Under the pieces are notes generated by a model. It had not been told where the DNA came from, searched no databases, and saw nothing but the letters and a program-made list of their open reading frames with translations. This document shows, one piece after another, positions 1 through 25,500 of a DNA stretch of 64,000 nt. Numbering within the stretch: position 1 is the first letter of the stretch; the number at the start of each line of letters is the position of its first letter. Made by a program: the position numbers and the translations under genes. This DNA is from Pempheris klunzingeri. Taxonomy: Eukaryota > Chordata > Actinopteri > Acropomatiformes > Pempheridae. The stretch spans positions 14,487,932-14,551,931 of the forward strand of contig NC_092017.1 of NCBI RefSeq assembly GCF_042242105.1, given 5' to 3'.

Positions 1-2479
1 TAAGTCGCAAGTGTCTGTCATGTTTTGGCGAGCAGGCCTGCCTGTGTGTATTTCAGGGAGCAACGGAGTATGTGTGTGCTGTGTAACATGAGAAGGCAGC
101 CATAATATATTCTGGTATTTTGGTACCAGTCGGTTGCCTTCTGGTTTTGAACTTCAGCTCCTGGGGACAGTGGGAGGCATCCAAAGAGCGATGGTGCTTC
201 CTCTAGAGGCTGTTTGTGAAACTGCAGGTCAGCTGAGGGCCGAGGTTGACTGGCAAGATTGTTCCAGCTCATAATGAAGGGAGATCAATGGCAGATGGAT
301 AGCCAGAGCAGCAAACAAACAAGATATAAATCATTGTAGATGTTGTTAGCAGGAGGTTGATTTAGTGAAGCGCTGAAGAAACTTTGAACCTCTTGAGTCT
401 TTAACAACAGTATATGTCTTGATAACTGACATATATCAGAGCTGCTGTTAGCTGCTGCTGAAGCCATGTCTTTTTAACTTGTCTTTTATTATGCTGATCT
501 GCTGCAGATAATGACGGCACAGTTGCTTCGGTTAAGACAGAACAGTATGTAAATAACACTTTAAGTCCCCATATTTAGCACTTTAAAACAGTATGTAAAC
601 AATTAATGAATGTAAAACACTATAATGTAGTTTTACGCAGCTATAAGGACATGAAATGTTTATTAATGAGCAGTATTTGTCAGCAATTATAACTTATAAC
701 TGACAAATTTCTATTATTTCAACTTTGTTTTATTATTTTGTCTGTTATTATTACCTGTGTTCATTATTGATTTTTTTTTTTTTTTTTTGTCTCTCGTATA
801 TTACGGACGTACATCTCCATCACTGATGCCACTGAGATACACATCTCCACTCCACAACTACCAATGCAGTACGATACGATTCACCCCTATGATACAGTGA
901 TACACATACACCCCCTGTGATACAGTGAGATGCAACACAATTTTATTCAACACAATGTGATTTGATGCGATGAAAAAGAATATATTATAATTCAGAATAG
1001 TACAGAGGGTTTGATTTTATGTCTTTGGTTCTTCAGCAAACTAAATAAAGCGACATTTTCACTTTACCTAAAACCTAACGTGAGCTTAACCACAAATGGC
1101 CTAATTTTAGAAACATTTGTGTGCATTACAAATACACATTAGAATGTGCTAACATAAATTATGCCGGAGAAATACGGCACAGTGAAAAATTTTCCAACCA
1201 ACCTTCTACAGTCAACGTGGCAGCGAAGGTAACAGAAACTGGGATTTATTCATGTTATATCATGCCTAGCTTTAGTGGATCATAACATACCGGGTATGGA
1301 GTTAATCTGCAGGTGATCTGGTTCAAACCCAGACCAAACATTTGTTATGGATTTCAGTTCCTAAGCTGCATATAGACAGACATAAAGGCATGTACACACT
1401 CACACGATTGCGTCCATGATCCTCTCCAGGGTTTCACTTTAGATAACAAATCAGATTTTACCAATCTTAAGATGTTAGGGCCACACTTTTTTAATCAGGA
1501 CAATGGCTTCATGAACTTTTATGCCAGTGCACTGATGCAAATCGATGAATCTTACCATCCCTCTCGTATACACATGTTATTGTCTGTCTATATGACTGAA
1601 AAGAGAAAAGAAGGAAAGAACAGAACAAACAGTTAGTTTTCCTTTCCGATGTACTCAGTACCACATGTCTAAAACTGTTGACAGCAGAGTCACATCACAT
1701 CAGTATTACAGTCAGTGAGTCACTGTCCCCTCAGCAGACCAGAGGTGTGACGTCGGTGAAATGTTGTGTATGAAAACATCAGCGTCTCCCTCCTGCACCC
1801 AGACGTCTTGTTTATCCTCCACACACAGGAGGGTGAAGCAAGATATTGCCAAGTTGTGTCCGACAGGCAGCTTTATCTGATGCCAGTTACTGTGCATGCC
1901 TGTGTGTGTGTGCGCGTGAGTGTGTAGCAGTTTGAAAAAGCTGATGAGGTTGTGAGAGAGCAGTGGATAGATGGAGATAAACTGCATGCTGACTTCACAC
2001 AAGACACTTGCCTCCACATAGCTCCTTCTCTCTGTATCTACCTCTGAAAGGGGTCGTTTGACCTCTCAAAGCCTTTCTGCTGCATTGCGCTGAAACCCAG
2101 CCTGTTGGACAACACTTTAATTTCCAACAAGAAAGAGACAGACTTGCAGACTGCTGTTTTAATAGAACATCCTTTAACCCTTTCTGTTCCTGACAGCTGA
2201 GGAAGAGCAGCAGACTCTTTACGTTTCTCCACTAAACCCATTAACAGTGGAAATCTGAACCGCCAACACCTGCCTGTTTAAGGTTCATTAGCCTCACACA
2301 GGTGAACTGTCCAGACGTCTCCTCTGGTGTGAGCTGTCACTGCAGTCCCAGACCTCAGATTTAATCTTGACTTTCTCACGCCTTCTGCTGTTTTCATGTG
2401 TTCATCCAAGTGTTGTTGTGGCAGATTGTATGAGCCGAGTAGAAGGAAGAAGGGCATAACAAAGGTAGTGTGATATCTG

Positions 2480-2480
<1 letters not shown>

Positions 2481-2517
<37 letters not shown>
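2481..2517. repeat. GT microsatellite
   Basis: About 18 uninterrupted TG units in the xpr1 intron. Simple repeat with no further signal. Confidence 0.95.
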
Positions 2518-2518
<1 letters not shown>

Positions 2519-3222
2519 CAAGCAGCAGACCGTGAAAGTCACCATTGTGCCCTCCACATCATCACAGCCACAGGAGCGACAGTTCTCTGGACTGTCAGTA
2601 ATGTTTTAAACCACGTCAAATTTGGTACAGTCACATAGAGCACTGTTGTTATTGTGACTCCAGGCCTGTTCATTTAAAGGTTTCCATACCACCTGTGGAT
2701 GAAAATACTCAAAACAGGAGTAGATACTCTAGCTGTCTAACTAATAGAAATTACAGTTGATGAGTTAAAAGCCCTGGTGTATCTGGCTGATGAGAAAGGA
2801 TGTGCATAAGCCAACCAGCACACTGATTTAACACACTCAGATGTCTCTTCTTGGTCATAACTGGCCATGCTGCATATATGAAAATGACAATTATAGAAAA
2901 TACTCCATGTCTTAGTCGGTGTGATTGTGAGCTTTGTTGCTGCTACGTTCATAGACTGATTGTCTAATAAAATCAGCAACTCAAACTGCCAACAAGTCTG
3001 TTGTCCTGTTTTTAGCAAATCAATTTAGCAAATTAGAATAGAGGAAGACGAGAATGGACAAACGTAAAGGGGGAAAAAAAAACATGATTTGAAAAGAAAA
3101 GAGAAGAGATAAGAAATAGGCTTTAGAAGCAAGAGAATGAAGACTAATCTGTGTTGGAAAAGTAGGTAGAAGAGGTTCAAGAGAAGTTAATGAAATGCAG
3201 GTTACTGCCCAGGCCCTGTGTG

Positions 3223-3223
3223 C

Positions 3224-3264
<41 letters not shown>

Positions 3265-3285
3265 CCTCCCTCCCTCCCTCCCTCC
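3223..3285. repeat. CT / CCCT polypyrimidine tract
   Basis: A TC dinucleotide run with one interruption passes into CCCT tetranucleotides. It lies about 500 bases upstream of the first xpr1 exon in the window, too far to be its polypyrimidine tract. Confidence 0.95.
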
Positions 3286-3787
3286 TGCTCCCACCCCCTT
3301 CTCTCTGGGTATATTAACCTATCTCTGACCCAGATAATGGTTCCTCTCTGTGCAGCATTTACATGTCAGCTCAGCCTAATAGTTTCTGTGCTTCTGCTTC
3401 CTGGAGACAGCAGGACAGGAGTGCAGAGCAGAGCAGAGGAGACAGGATGTATAAAAGGGTTGTTTTTAGCAGTCACCCTCTCCGGCTGGTTATTGAAGCA
3501 TGTCCAACATCAGCAGCTAATGTCTCTTACCAGTAGTTAAGTTTGTCAGGCACTAGATTACCAAAACGCAAGTCTAACAGAGTGAGGAACTGTTTGCTCT
3601 GCTTATTAACGCTAGTTAAGTAGTTAGTAATTCATAACCCTCATTCATTTTTTCTTTTGATATTTTCATTATGAGAAAGCATAAATATGACTGTGGTGCA
3701 TTATAATCACCACAATAATAAACAACCATATGCCATACAAAGAATTAAAACCCCTTTTTAATTACTTTCTTGTCTTCCCACCTATAG

Positions 3788-16081
<12,294 letters not shown>

Positions 16082-19000
16082 GTCCACAACGTCAACATGT
16101 ACACACACACACACATTCTATACTTATAAGGACCTCGCTCACACACACCCAACCTCAACCCCTCTCACTCATAGTCTACTCAAGTGGTAGTGACCCTTAC
16201 AGTCAGTCTGTGAGGACCTCAGGCTGCCCTCACTTTAGACGATTTACCTCATCTTTACATACATTTGGTCTTTATAAGTATAGAAAAACACACTCACAGC
16301 ACACTGTAACGCAGACACACACAAAGATAAACCTGCTGAAGCACAAGCATAGTGTCATATCGCTACGACGAGGAGAGAGCTAATGCCACACAGACACACA
16401 GACAGATGGACAGACGTCAAGGGAAATCTTCAGCATATAACCGGAAACACAGACCACACTGCCCTGGGATTATCCTCTTCTCTTTTTAAAAGGACTTTTT
16501 TAGTATGTGTCGTTTACTTTGAGATATTTGTGTTTCTTTGGATGTTTCTTTTCTTTTCTTTCTCTGGATTAATTTTGGAGAAGCTTCCTAGAAAGGCTAC
16601 AGACGACTGTTTACACGCCTTTTTTTTTTTTTAACTACGCTAGGATCAACAGGGAGAAGACAAGCCAATCAAAAGACTAAATATGAATCAATAGAAGCCT
16701 GAGGAAGGACTCTATACACAACACAGCATATCAAAGCAAATCAACTGGTTTCAACTTGTTGATTCTTTTTATACTCCATCTTTCCTTTTTTTGTTTGTTT
16801 TTTTGGTTTAACGTCAGTCACAGCCCTGGAGGCCCTTGCAGGAAAAGTGCATTTAATACACAAAATATGAAAAAAAAACCTACTTCCACAAAAAGGGATG
16901 TTTTGATTCTAACATTTCTAGTCTGTGAAGTTGCTTTGTAATATATTTCATATATTTTGATGTGCATTATTACTCTATTGTAGTTGTTAAGTACTTCTAC
17001 GTGCGTTGTTTATACTAGTGAGACTAGTTTGAGCATCCACACAATGACTGTTGACGTATTTTATAATGTTTGGAATGTTTTCTTGGTTGTGCCACGTTTT
17101 AATAAGCTCATAGTTGCTCGATTTATCCCCAAACTCGAATTAGTGCAAAAATGACCCATGAAGCATCGTGCCATCTTAAAGTGCCCGATTAGCTACAGTA
17201 CACGTACGTGCATTGCTATTCTCTGCTTTACCTACCAAAGCTTTGTATTAATGAATGTGTCTTTGGCTGGAGTAGCTCCGTCCACCCAACAAAGCTAATA
17301 TACAAAAGTACATGTTTAATTGGGCCGTTTTAGCAGGTGGCTTCTGACTGGCTGGAAACCCCAATAATACGAGTTAGACATCAACAACAAAGTGATGTGA
17401 CGCACCGCTGCAGAGTTGATTTGTTTGACTGAAAAGAGTGTCTACTGTATACCAGCGGTTCTCAAACTGAGAGCAACTTCAGATTCTAATGAATCTGATT
17501 CGTGAAGGTTTCGATAACTAAGCTGACTGTTCTGATGCTGGGCGACGCTTTCAGCATTTATTCACACATCAAAACTACATGTAGAGTACAAGATGGGCAG
17601 ATTGGTTAACACTTTAGTCAAAAACCAAATATGAAAAGTCTCATGTTGTTGACAGTCGATGTTGCAGGAGAGCCATGTGTCTTCTGTGTCTTTGTCTAAA
17701 AACTCATGACAGACATGTGAACCTCTTTGACCTTCCTCAGTGAGGTGTGACGTTTGAGTCCCGCTGGTATATTGTGACACTGTGCTATTAGTAACCCTGA
17801 GCCCCCTGACCGACGCTCAGTGTTGCCAGACTGGGATGTTTTGGTCCCAATTACCATTTTGTACCAAATTGTATCATTTGGGTGGTTTCCTCCAACAGAG
17901 AGTTCAGCTTTAACTCCATGATTCAGCCTTCTTTGATTTACAAAACCTCATCCAACATCCGCAATAAAACTCTGGGCTACTTTTCTAAATTTGAGGCTTC
18001 TTGGTGGCATTCAAATCTGGCAACACTGCAAACAGTGAATATGTCCAACATGTGATGTGTTCACAGCTTCCGTCCAGTTCGGGGCCCCTGAATCAGGGAG
18101 GTTTCACCACACTCAGCGATTCTGTCACCAGATATTTGCTGTTTGTTTGTTTGTCTCAAATGTTCAATGTTGCCTCGTTCATTTTAGCACTTTTTTAAAA
18201 TGATTTCAAATGTTGTGGCTTGTTAGATCAAATATAATCTACTGATTTTAGAAAAGCATAAATGTGCAGATATATCCGACATATCCGACGTCCTCCACTT
18301 CCTACTTTGGCTTATTTTCAAACCTCCAGTTCACACTTAAAAAGCTGTTGGTGATAAATTTAAAGTGCTTTGCTGCTGCTGTTAAAGCCCCACTTCCCCA
18401 AGCTTTCAGAGAAAGGATGCTAACTTTACTGCTGGTGTGTGTGTGTGTTTCCTCCTCGCTCTGCCGTTCCTCCCTGCGGCTGCTCTGCGTCACCACCGGT
18501 CATAAGACGAAGCCCAGAGAGCTACAAGACAAACGTGTCACAGAAAGTCATGTTTCTCCCACTGGTTCTTTCTGCTGTTTTTCCCGTAGCGGCTAAAAAA
18601 AGACTGAAAAGCTTCTGTGTGCACTGAGCTTAACGTGAACTGGAAAAGCTAGAAAGTAAAACAAATGTGTTGTTAAAATGTAGAAGACAGGTAGCTTCCT
18701 GATCCATTTAAATACACTGGACACGTGCTATTATAACTGTACACAGGCATACAACATCACACACACACACTCACACACACTCACACACACACTCTGCCCT
18801 CATTGCCTCTCTCTCTCTCGTGTCGGAGAGCACAACACTACAGCTGATAGTTTTGTAAAAAGGCTCTGTTGTCTTGCCTGCATGCTGCTTTTGTTTTACA
18901 TTGTACATAGATCTTAATTTATTTGACATGATGTGTATATTAGCAATCATTGTAGCTGCTGTGACAATGATTCATTTCATATTGTTGCCATTTTTGCTCA

Positions 19001-19860
19001 GACAGGCAGTATTTTGTAGGCGATGAGGAGCTCTGTTTCGATCGGTCACAATCCTGCACTCTTTTCATGTGTAAAACGTGTTTGTATGAAAATAGGAGAA
19101 AAAAAAAACCCCACAGAGGTGGAGAATGTGATTGGTTGTATCTTGTTGGTGATTCCTTCTTATTTCAAGGCTCTGTCATCTCCGGGGGGACAAAACGGGG
19201 CAGATTACTGTGTCCTGCAGCTGTAACACTGTTCGTACTTTAGTGAACGTGCATGAAGGTCTTGTGGACGTTACACCTGTTGTTGTGAACTGCCCTGCTG
19301 ACAGAAGCACTTTGACGTACTGCAGGGCACAGGGACGGACCCCCGGCCCCCAGAGGACCCTCACCAGAACAAGATGCTGTAAACGCTGATCCCAGATCTG
19401 TCTGAGCTTCCTGCCTGGACGGATCTGGGATCTTTTTTTCTTTTTGCTCACTAGAAGCATTTTTGAGATGCTTCTCTGTGAGAAAAACTACCATTTCTGT
19501 GACCATTGTTTGTTCCCAGAGGTTCAGTGTGTGTAACCCAGCGACAAAAACAAAAACAGGGTTGTTTTGTACAGTTTGTGTTCGTGGAGATGACGATGGC
19601 GATACGCCCCGACATCCCATTTTATCTCATGGGTGAAAATCAAAGCTGATTTTGCTTTCACTGCTTGCTGAAACCCCCCCATGATGTTAAAGTGCTTGAT
19701 ATGCGTGCATCCCTCCCTCCCTCCCTCTCTAGATGTTGTTCGTACCCTTTTTCTCTAATCTAGCTGAACGTGATCGTACCTGTAGTTTGGTAGATGGATG
19801 TTCTACTTTGATAAGATACAAAAAAGATACTAGAATAAATACATTGTGGCTAAATGTGAT
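16082..19860 (+). other. xpr1: Probable xpr1 3' UTR
   Basis: The region after the xpr1 stop contains no supported gene. Long 3' UTRs are usual for this gene in vertebrates, so much of it is probably transcribed. Candidate poly(A) signals (AATAAA) are at 17963-17968 and 19834-19839. A Pumilio-type TGTACATA is at 18902-18909. A hairpin MITE sits at the very start. The true 3' end cannot be fixed from sequence alone. Confidence 0.45.
16116..16285. mobile_element. Short inverted-repeat element (MITE-like) in xpr1 3' UTR
   Basis: The outer arms TTCTATACTTATAAGGACC (16116-16134) and the complement of TTCTATACTTATAAAGACC (16267-16285) match at 18 of 19 bases and enclose about 130 bases without coding capacity. 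Elements with this terminus are frequent in fish genomes as I recall them. The arms start 35 bases after the xpr1 stop codon, so they would form a hairpin in the mRNA. Confidence 0.75.
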
Positions 19861-21090
19861 TTTAAGAAACATAAAGAAAGGAAAATGTCTTAGTCTGAAC
19901 CATCCTCCCCCCTGAGTCCCTTTTACAGAGTAGTTTGTACATGTCGAGTGTATAACACTGTTCTATGATGGTTTTCCTGATGGTATTTGTATTTCTGTAT
20001 CCACTTTGGTGATCCTGTCATATCTGGGTTTTATAAACCACGATTATTTTTAAAACTCGCTCTGCCTCTCGACTCTTTTTTTTTTTTTCCTCTGTTGCTC
20101 TTCAGATTTTCGCTGCTCCAAACTATTCTAATGTCTCAGTTTGTCTCAGAGTTTAGTTTTAGGTCCAGCAGACGTCTCTGGAGGACGACAAGCTTTGCTG
20201 CAGTTCTGTGAGAGGTACATGCACATCAACACACATGCACGGAGCCCACAGCTCCGTCTCAGTTATTTGTATTGGTTGATTTCGGTTTCCTCTTCTGCAT
20301 TGTTCCGTCATTGGTCCATCGTTGTTTGTTTTCTTTTTGTTAGCAGTGCATTTTGAAGTAGATTATAACCCTGTGCACCCTCACAGCTCATCTTAGTCAT
20401 TCACCTGCCTCACCTATAAATAGATGTGCAGCCTGGTGGTGAAAAGCCGCGATGCAGGTCGACAAGATTGAGTTTTTGACAACTGTCCAAAAACAAAAAA
20501 AAGCTTGCAGACCTCATCCAAAAGCTGCAATTAGGGATTTGATGTATTTTTTTCCCTTTCGTTCCCAGTGGGTAGACGGAGTCTGACGCCGTCATGTTCG
20601 GTGTGCCAGTGAGGACAAATGAATCATCCTGAAAATCTCAATTCTTGGCAGAGAAAAAACACCCACGAAATCCAAGCAGAACATATAACTTTGTGACTAG
20701 TCACCATCAAACAACCCTCATAATCCAACAAGAACAAACATTTCCCCTAGAAAGAAAACCCAGTGAGAGAAAGACCAGTGTTGGCCTCGTAAAACATCAA
20801 AATCATATTACAAAACCTTCCTCAGAGTCTAAGTAAAACTAAATATAATCCAAATATCGACTTGTAACCCAAAAGGACGAGAAGTCCTTGAACGTCTCCA
20901 GTTGCGTGACGTCTGGGAATCTCCATGTGCCGTGACTGAGCGCTCCAGTGCAGCTTTAGTTCAAGTGTATCAGTGTTTTCACACACTGAGGACACTAAAT
21001 ACAAGGAAAGGAGGAACTTGTACAGCTAAATGCAATAAATCTTACTTTTACAGAGCTCATAATATTTAGTTTAGGCCTACAAACAACAAC

Positions 21091-21353
21091 TTTCTTTATC
21101 AATCTGCTGAGTATTTTCTAAAGTATTTGTTTTGGTCTATGAAATTGTTCAGTTTTGTTTGATCAAAAGTCCAAAATCCAAATATATTCAGCTTACAGTG
21201 ATTTGAAACAAAGAAAAACCAACAAATTCTCACAGTCGAGGAGCTGAAAGCAGCAGATTCTTCACAGCTCTGTTCAAAAAGTAAAAAACGATTAACAGAT
21301 TAATTTTCTGCTCATCAACTAATGAATTAAACTAGTTAAAGTTTCAGCTCTGG
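21091..21353. repeat. Dispersed teleost repeat, copy 1
   Basis: A diverged copy of a repeat that I recall as widespread in fish genomes. It has AATCTGCTGA/TATTTTCT at one end, a middle block with AAGTCCAAAATCCAAATAT, and a GATTAACAGATTAATTTTCTG/GTTTCAGCTC end. Two further copies lie in sin3b introns at about 25969-26265 (opposite strand) and 31841-32025. The shared block order supports common descent; the family name is not determined here. Confidence 0.7.
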
Positions 21354-22313
21354 TTTAGTTCTTGTTTACGCTATCACATGTTTCAGTCATTTTAAAGGCT
21401 CTTGGTTCACACGTCGAAGCTTCACTGAATGTTTTGTTAGCGTGTCTGCTGTTAAACAAACAACCTGCCAGTCAACGTCTAAGAAGGTCACAACTAGGTT
21501 GTTTATTTTGTGATAACTGATACAGGATAAATGTTATACATTCTATTTTAACACTGATATTTTGCTTTTATTTTCAATGTCAGTATGCAAAAAAAAGACG
21601 ATACAAAGTAAACATTTAGTATCATGAATATGATACATAATTTGACTGCTTCATCCATATTAAACCAATTAATTTTGAGGACTCCTTGTTGCCCTGGTGA
21701 TATCTTATTTAGCTACAACACAAAAAAGGGAAAAAATACAAAAAAACAAAATGCAAACATCAAGAGTTGGCTGACAGCAAACACTGTAAAGAACCACATG
21801 ATCTTAAGATGTATTAATCAACTCGCGTAGATGCATATATAAAAATACAGGATCCCTGTGGTATATATGCACATACAGTAATAATGCAATTACTGGAGTT
21901 GTAGAGCCTGTACGGGGCATACAAACAGACAAAATGAAGAGAGCAGGATACACATACATACATACACACGTTTATCGGTATCTCTCCATATAAACACGCA
22001 TAAACAAACCAACCAACCAACAAACAGAAGGCTCTCCGGCTTTAGAAGCTAAAAACTACACTTGACTTAAAAAAAAGAAAGAAAAAAGAAACAGACATTC
22101 ACATTTCTGAAACTATTTCCATGATCTCATGACTTCTCACCTGATCAACCGTCTGTCCATCAGTCTGATCAACGTTTAGTGCCACCAAAGAATGAATGAA
22201 CGACGATAAAGCTGAGGATGTTTTCTGCCGTCGTGTCCAGCTCGCCGCCATCGATCGAGGGCGGGTTCACTCTCACCGATTCTGTTACTGTCTGTGTTGG
22301 TCCTTTTTCTCCA

Positions 22314-22346
22314 CGTCATCATCATCATCATCATCGTCGTCGTCCC
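22314..22346. repeat. TCA/TCG trinucleotide repeat
   Basis: About seven TCA units followed by TCG units in the probable sin3b 3' UTR. Confidence 0.9.
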
Positions 22347-22514
22347 TCCTCTCACCGCACACTCACTCACTGACTCGCTGTCCTGGGAGTCGGCGCCGTT
22401 TCTTCATCCAGGAGCGAACGTGAATGAGTGAACGTGTTGCAGAGGGAGGTGGAGAAGTGGGACTGCAGCTGTTTATGTCTGTGTTTAGTGTATGAATGTC
22501 CTGTACGTCCATGC

Positions 22515-22515
<1 letters not shown>

Positions 22516-22545
<30 letters not shown>

Positions 22546-22557
22546 CGTGTGTGTGTG
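22516..22557. repeat. CA/TG repeat just after the sin3b stop codon
   Basis: An interrupted TG run (CA on the sin3b sense strand) starts about 27 bases downstream of the sin3b stop codon, inside its 3' UTR. Confidence 0.9.
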
Positions 22558-22583
22558 GTGTATGTCCATCTCTGCGCGGGCCC

Positions 22584-25500
22584 CTACGGTGAGGCGGGTG
22601 CTTTGCTACCGCTGTAATGAACTTGGTATCTGTTCACCGCTTGCCCTTTCACCTCGGTCGACAGGCAGGTCGTCTTGCAGGGGATCATGTCCTCTTCCTC
22701 CTCTCCCATCAGCCAGTTCTGCACCGAGCGTTCGGCCGAGGCCGTGACATGATTGGCCAGCCAGCCCTGGTGCCACTTGTCGAAGCGTTCGTGCTGGTTC
22801 CCTGCCACTCTGTGCTGCGACTGTGGAGGAAGAGGGGGGAAAAAAATGTCAGTGCTTTGTTATGAGACCATGCAGAAAATGCCACACCGTCACCCAGATG
22901 CTCCACGTCGCCTCTCCGCACCGGTAAGCCAGTGACCTACCTTCCTGGCCTTGACCAGCGCTCCGCGGCGGTACATGTAATCCTCAGAGTTCATGACAAA
23001 CACCATCTTGTGAGTGTTGAGTTTGAATCGACAGTCCAGACTCCCGGCGTTCTCCACACCCAGCTGGCGGTGCCACTCTCTCCTGCAGCGCATCGCCTCC
23101 ACCTGCCGCACCTGCCAGCGACGGAAACGACGCAGGTTCCTACAAGAGGAGACACATTTATTAGGCCATATTGGATATTATGAACAACTGTGTGACATAT
23201 CGATTAGTTTAAACAGAAATGTTACGCTTATCAACAAAAATGAGGAAAAGGTGGCAAAAGTGGCCCAAATCAGATTCTTTTTTTTTTTTTTGCACGTATG
23301 TGACTCATTTGTTTTTTTCCGAACAGTGTGATCAGCTCAAATCACATGGAAAGTGATCAGGAGAATTCTGATTTAGGCCACTTTCATATGTGGTCCTAAA
23401 TCAGATACAGGTCTGAACAGTCGTTACAGAATCCAGCCGACTTCTACATCGCTGCCGCTCTGCTGACAGCCAACACAGAACAACTCCCACTGAACCGAGT
23501 GTTGTGGAGAGGCACTGACAGAGTAAAGGTAGCCTCTGACATCGTTTCTCGTCACGATCCCACACACACACACACACACGTAGCAGCCGGTGCTCCACAA
23601 AATGCCACAATTCAAAATTTGGCTCCTTCTAACTCGTCCTCGTTATCCTCTGCTCACGAATTCACAGACGCCCACCACACATCAACTTATAGGTGAAACC
23701 ATGATCAGTGACTTCAGTTCGACAGCGTGCTGTGTGTGAGAAATAAATCTGAACTGAGCACCAAGGCTTGCAGCGTGAACGCGGGCGAATCCTCAACATT
23801 TTAAAAACAGGACAAGAACTTGAAGAATTACCATGCAGATGTGGAGCATCACCTGCTGACTTTGCCTGAGGGTGACGCGCTGCCTAAACCGATCTGGTAT
23901 TAAAACATTTGTTTTATTTTAAAGGATAAAGAGCCCTCAGTAAATACTACAGATACATTTTAAAGGATCCGCTTCCTCGTCCATGATCAGATAACTCTTT
24001 TCAGCATTGTGCTTAAAATGTATCAAAGGACTCGGACAAATGAATGTAATAACAAAAACATCAGCACAACATTTTACCCTGAAGGTCTGAAAGAGACACG
24101 TTCAGCTTTAAGACGGTCTTTGTTTGCCGTGTTGAATTAATCATTAAATCTAGTACAATCTAGCGCACACATGGTACACAGGTACGTTCACTGAAAATGC
24201 AACTGTTCGGTCAAACAAAATGTTTTCAATAAGCTTGGTGCAGAAATTCAAACTTTCTTTTGGTGTTAATGTAGAGGTAAAAGAAAAAGATGTGATACCA
24301 CTGACAGGCAGAGTGATCACAGGCTGAATCAGTTATACAGGACGGGTGGTTATGTGATTTGTATGTGCACGACTCAAAGTCTAAACCTCTAATGCCTGAT
24401 GTGTAGACGTGAACTGCTACTGTACCTGGGCAGAAATACAGGTTTGAAGAAGTAGCCCTCTGCTTGAGAGCACAGGCTGGACTCTGTTCCTACAAACTGC
24501 TCCATGTAGCTCGACAGGCACTGAGGGAAGAGACAGCAGAGACACCTGATCACACCTGATCACACCTGATCACACATGGTCCACTAAGACTGATAAACTT
24601 GTAAACGTGTGCTTACCTGTACGTCTAACGGGTCATCAGCCTGGGCCTCCTCAGTGTCCAGCAGCTCGATGGTCATCGTCACATGACCCTTGTTTTGGAG
24701 AAACATCACCTGCAGACACACAAGAGAGAGACGGTGCTGTTAATGTAATTTTAGAGGACAGTAAAGTTTTAAAAGCATCTTCCACTGCAGCGAGATCAGA
24801 GGTTGATACGGTCGTGGACTTCTTGACTCAGACTGGTCAAACCCGAAACTAGATAAAAAGTAGCCACAGTGATTTGTTGACCGCTGTTTTGAGGCCTTAA
24901 GTTTCAGTTACAGGTGTTGCCACCTTGGTTTATTTATTGACGTTTGTTCCATGAAGACTGCCTGTGATTGGTTGGCCACAATGTAGTCCCACCTTAAAGC
25001 ATACCCTGTTTCATCACCTATCATCTTGTTTTGAAGAAAACTGTAAAATAGCAACTGAAACCTTAAATGCATTAGGAAAATGTTTACTGAGCTAATAAAT
25101 CAAGTGAGAAGTAGGTTCATTTCCTCAGACTTCCATTCATTCGGATTTCTTTTTGCAACCAGCAGAGTCGCCCCCTGCTGGACATTAGAAATAATGCAGG
25201 TTTAAGGCACTTCAACGTTTGCTTCACTTCTCAGACCCAGAGGCTACGCTCACTTCTTAATCACAGTCTGTGTGTTTAAGCTAAACATTTAGCGGCATCA
25301 GTTTCAAGGGACTTCAACCTCTTCTCAGCACCACCTTTAGGTTTTTCCTCTGTTTGTCCATCTTGCTACATTGTTTATCTGAAAGGGTCGGGGCCCCTGT
25401 GATTGCACACAGCATTTGGGTATTATCACGTGTAACATTCACCAAGAGCTCACCTTGAAGCAGTTCTCCTCAGCCATGACTCTCTCGGCTTTCCACTGAT

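Larger units (their letters stand above)
1..3787 (+). other. xpr1: xpr1 intron (5' part outside window)
   Basis: This is the 3' portion of an xpr1 intron, ending in an AG acceptor at 3786-3787. I looked for the first ~75 residues of the SPX domain on the + strand here and did not find them, so the first exons lie upstream of the window. The stretch holds a poly(T) run at 771-788, a degenerate ATACGAT-rich stretch at about 870-990, a GT microsatellite and a CT tract (listed separately). No other gene is supported; the open frames on both strands are short and unconserved in character. Confidence 0.75.
19861..22583. other. Intergenic / convergent 3' ends of xpr1 and sin3b
   Basis: No gene is supported here. 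The stretch lies between the probable xpr1 3' UTR and the sin3b stop. It includes a poly(T) run near 20080, a dispersed fish repeat at 21091-21353, and candidate - strand poly(A) signals for sin3b (AATAAA on the - strand) at 21502-21507 and 21567-21572. If either is used, the sin3b 3' UTR is about 1 kb. Confidence 0.5.

Noticed and set aside
1712..2017. Possible exon for the missing xpr1 N-terminus
   Set aside because: On the wrong strand and without SPX residues; no + strand exon with the expected sequence was found before 3788.
24543..24575. CRISPR-like array
   Set aside because: The units are 10 bases in direct tandem without spacers, in a vertebrate intron.
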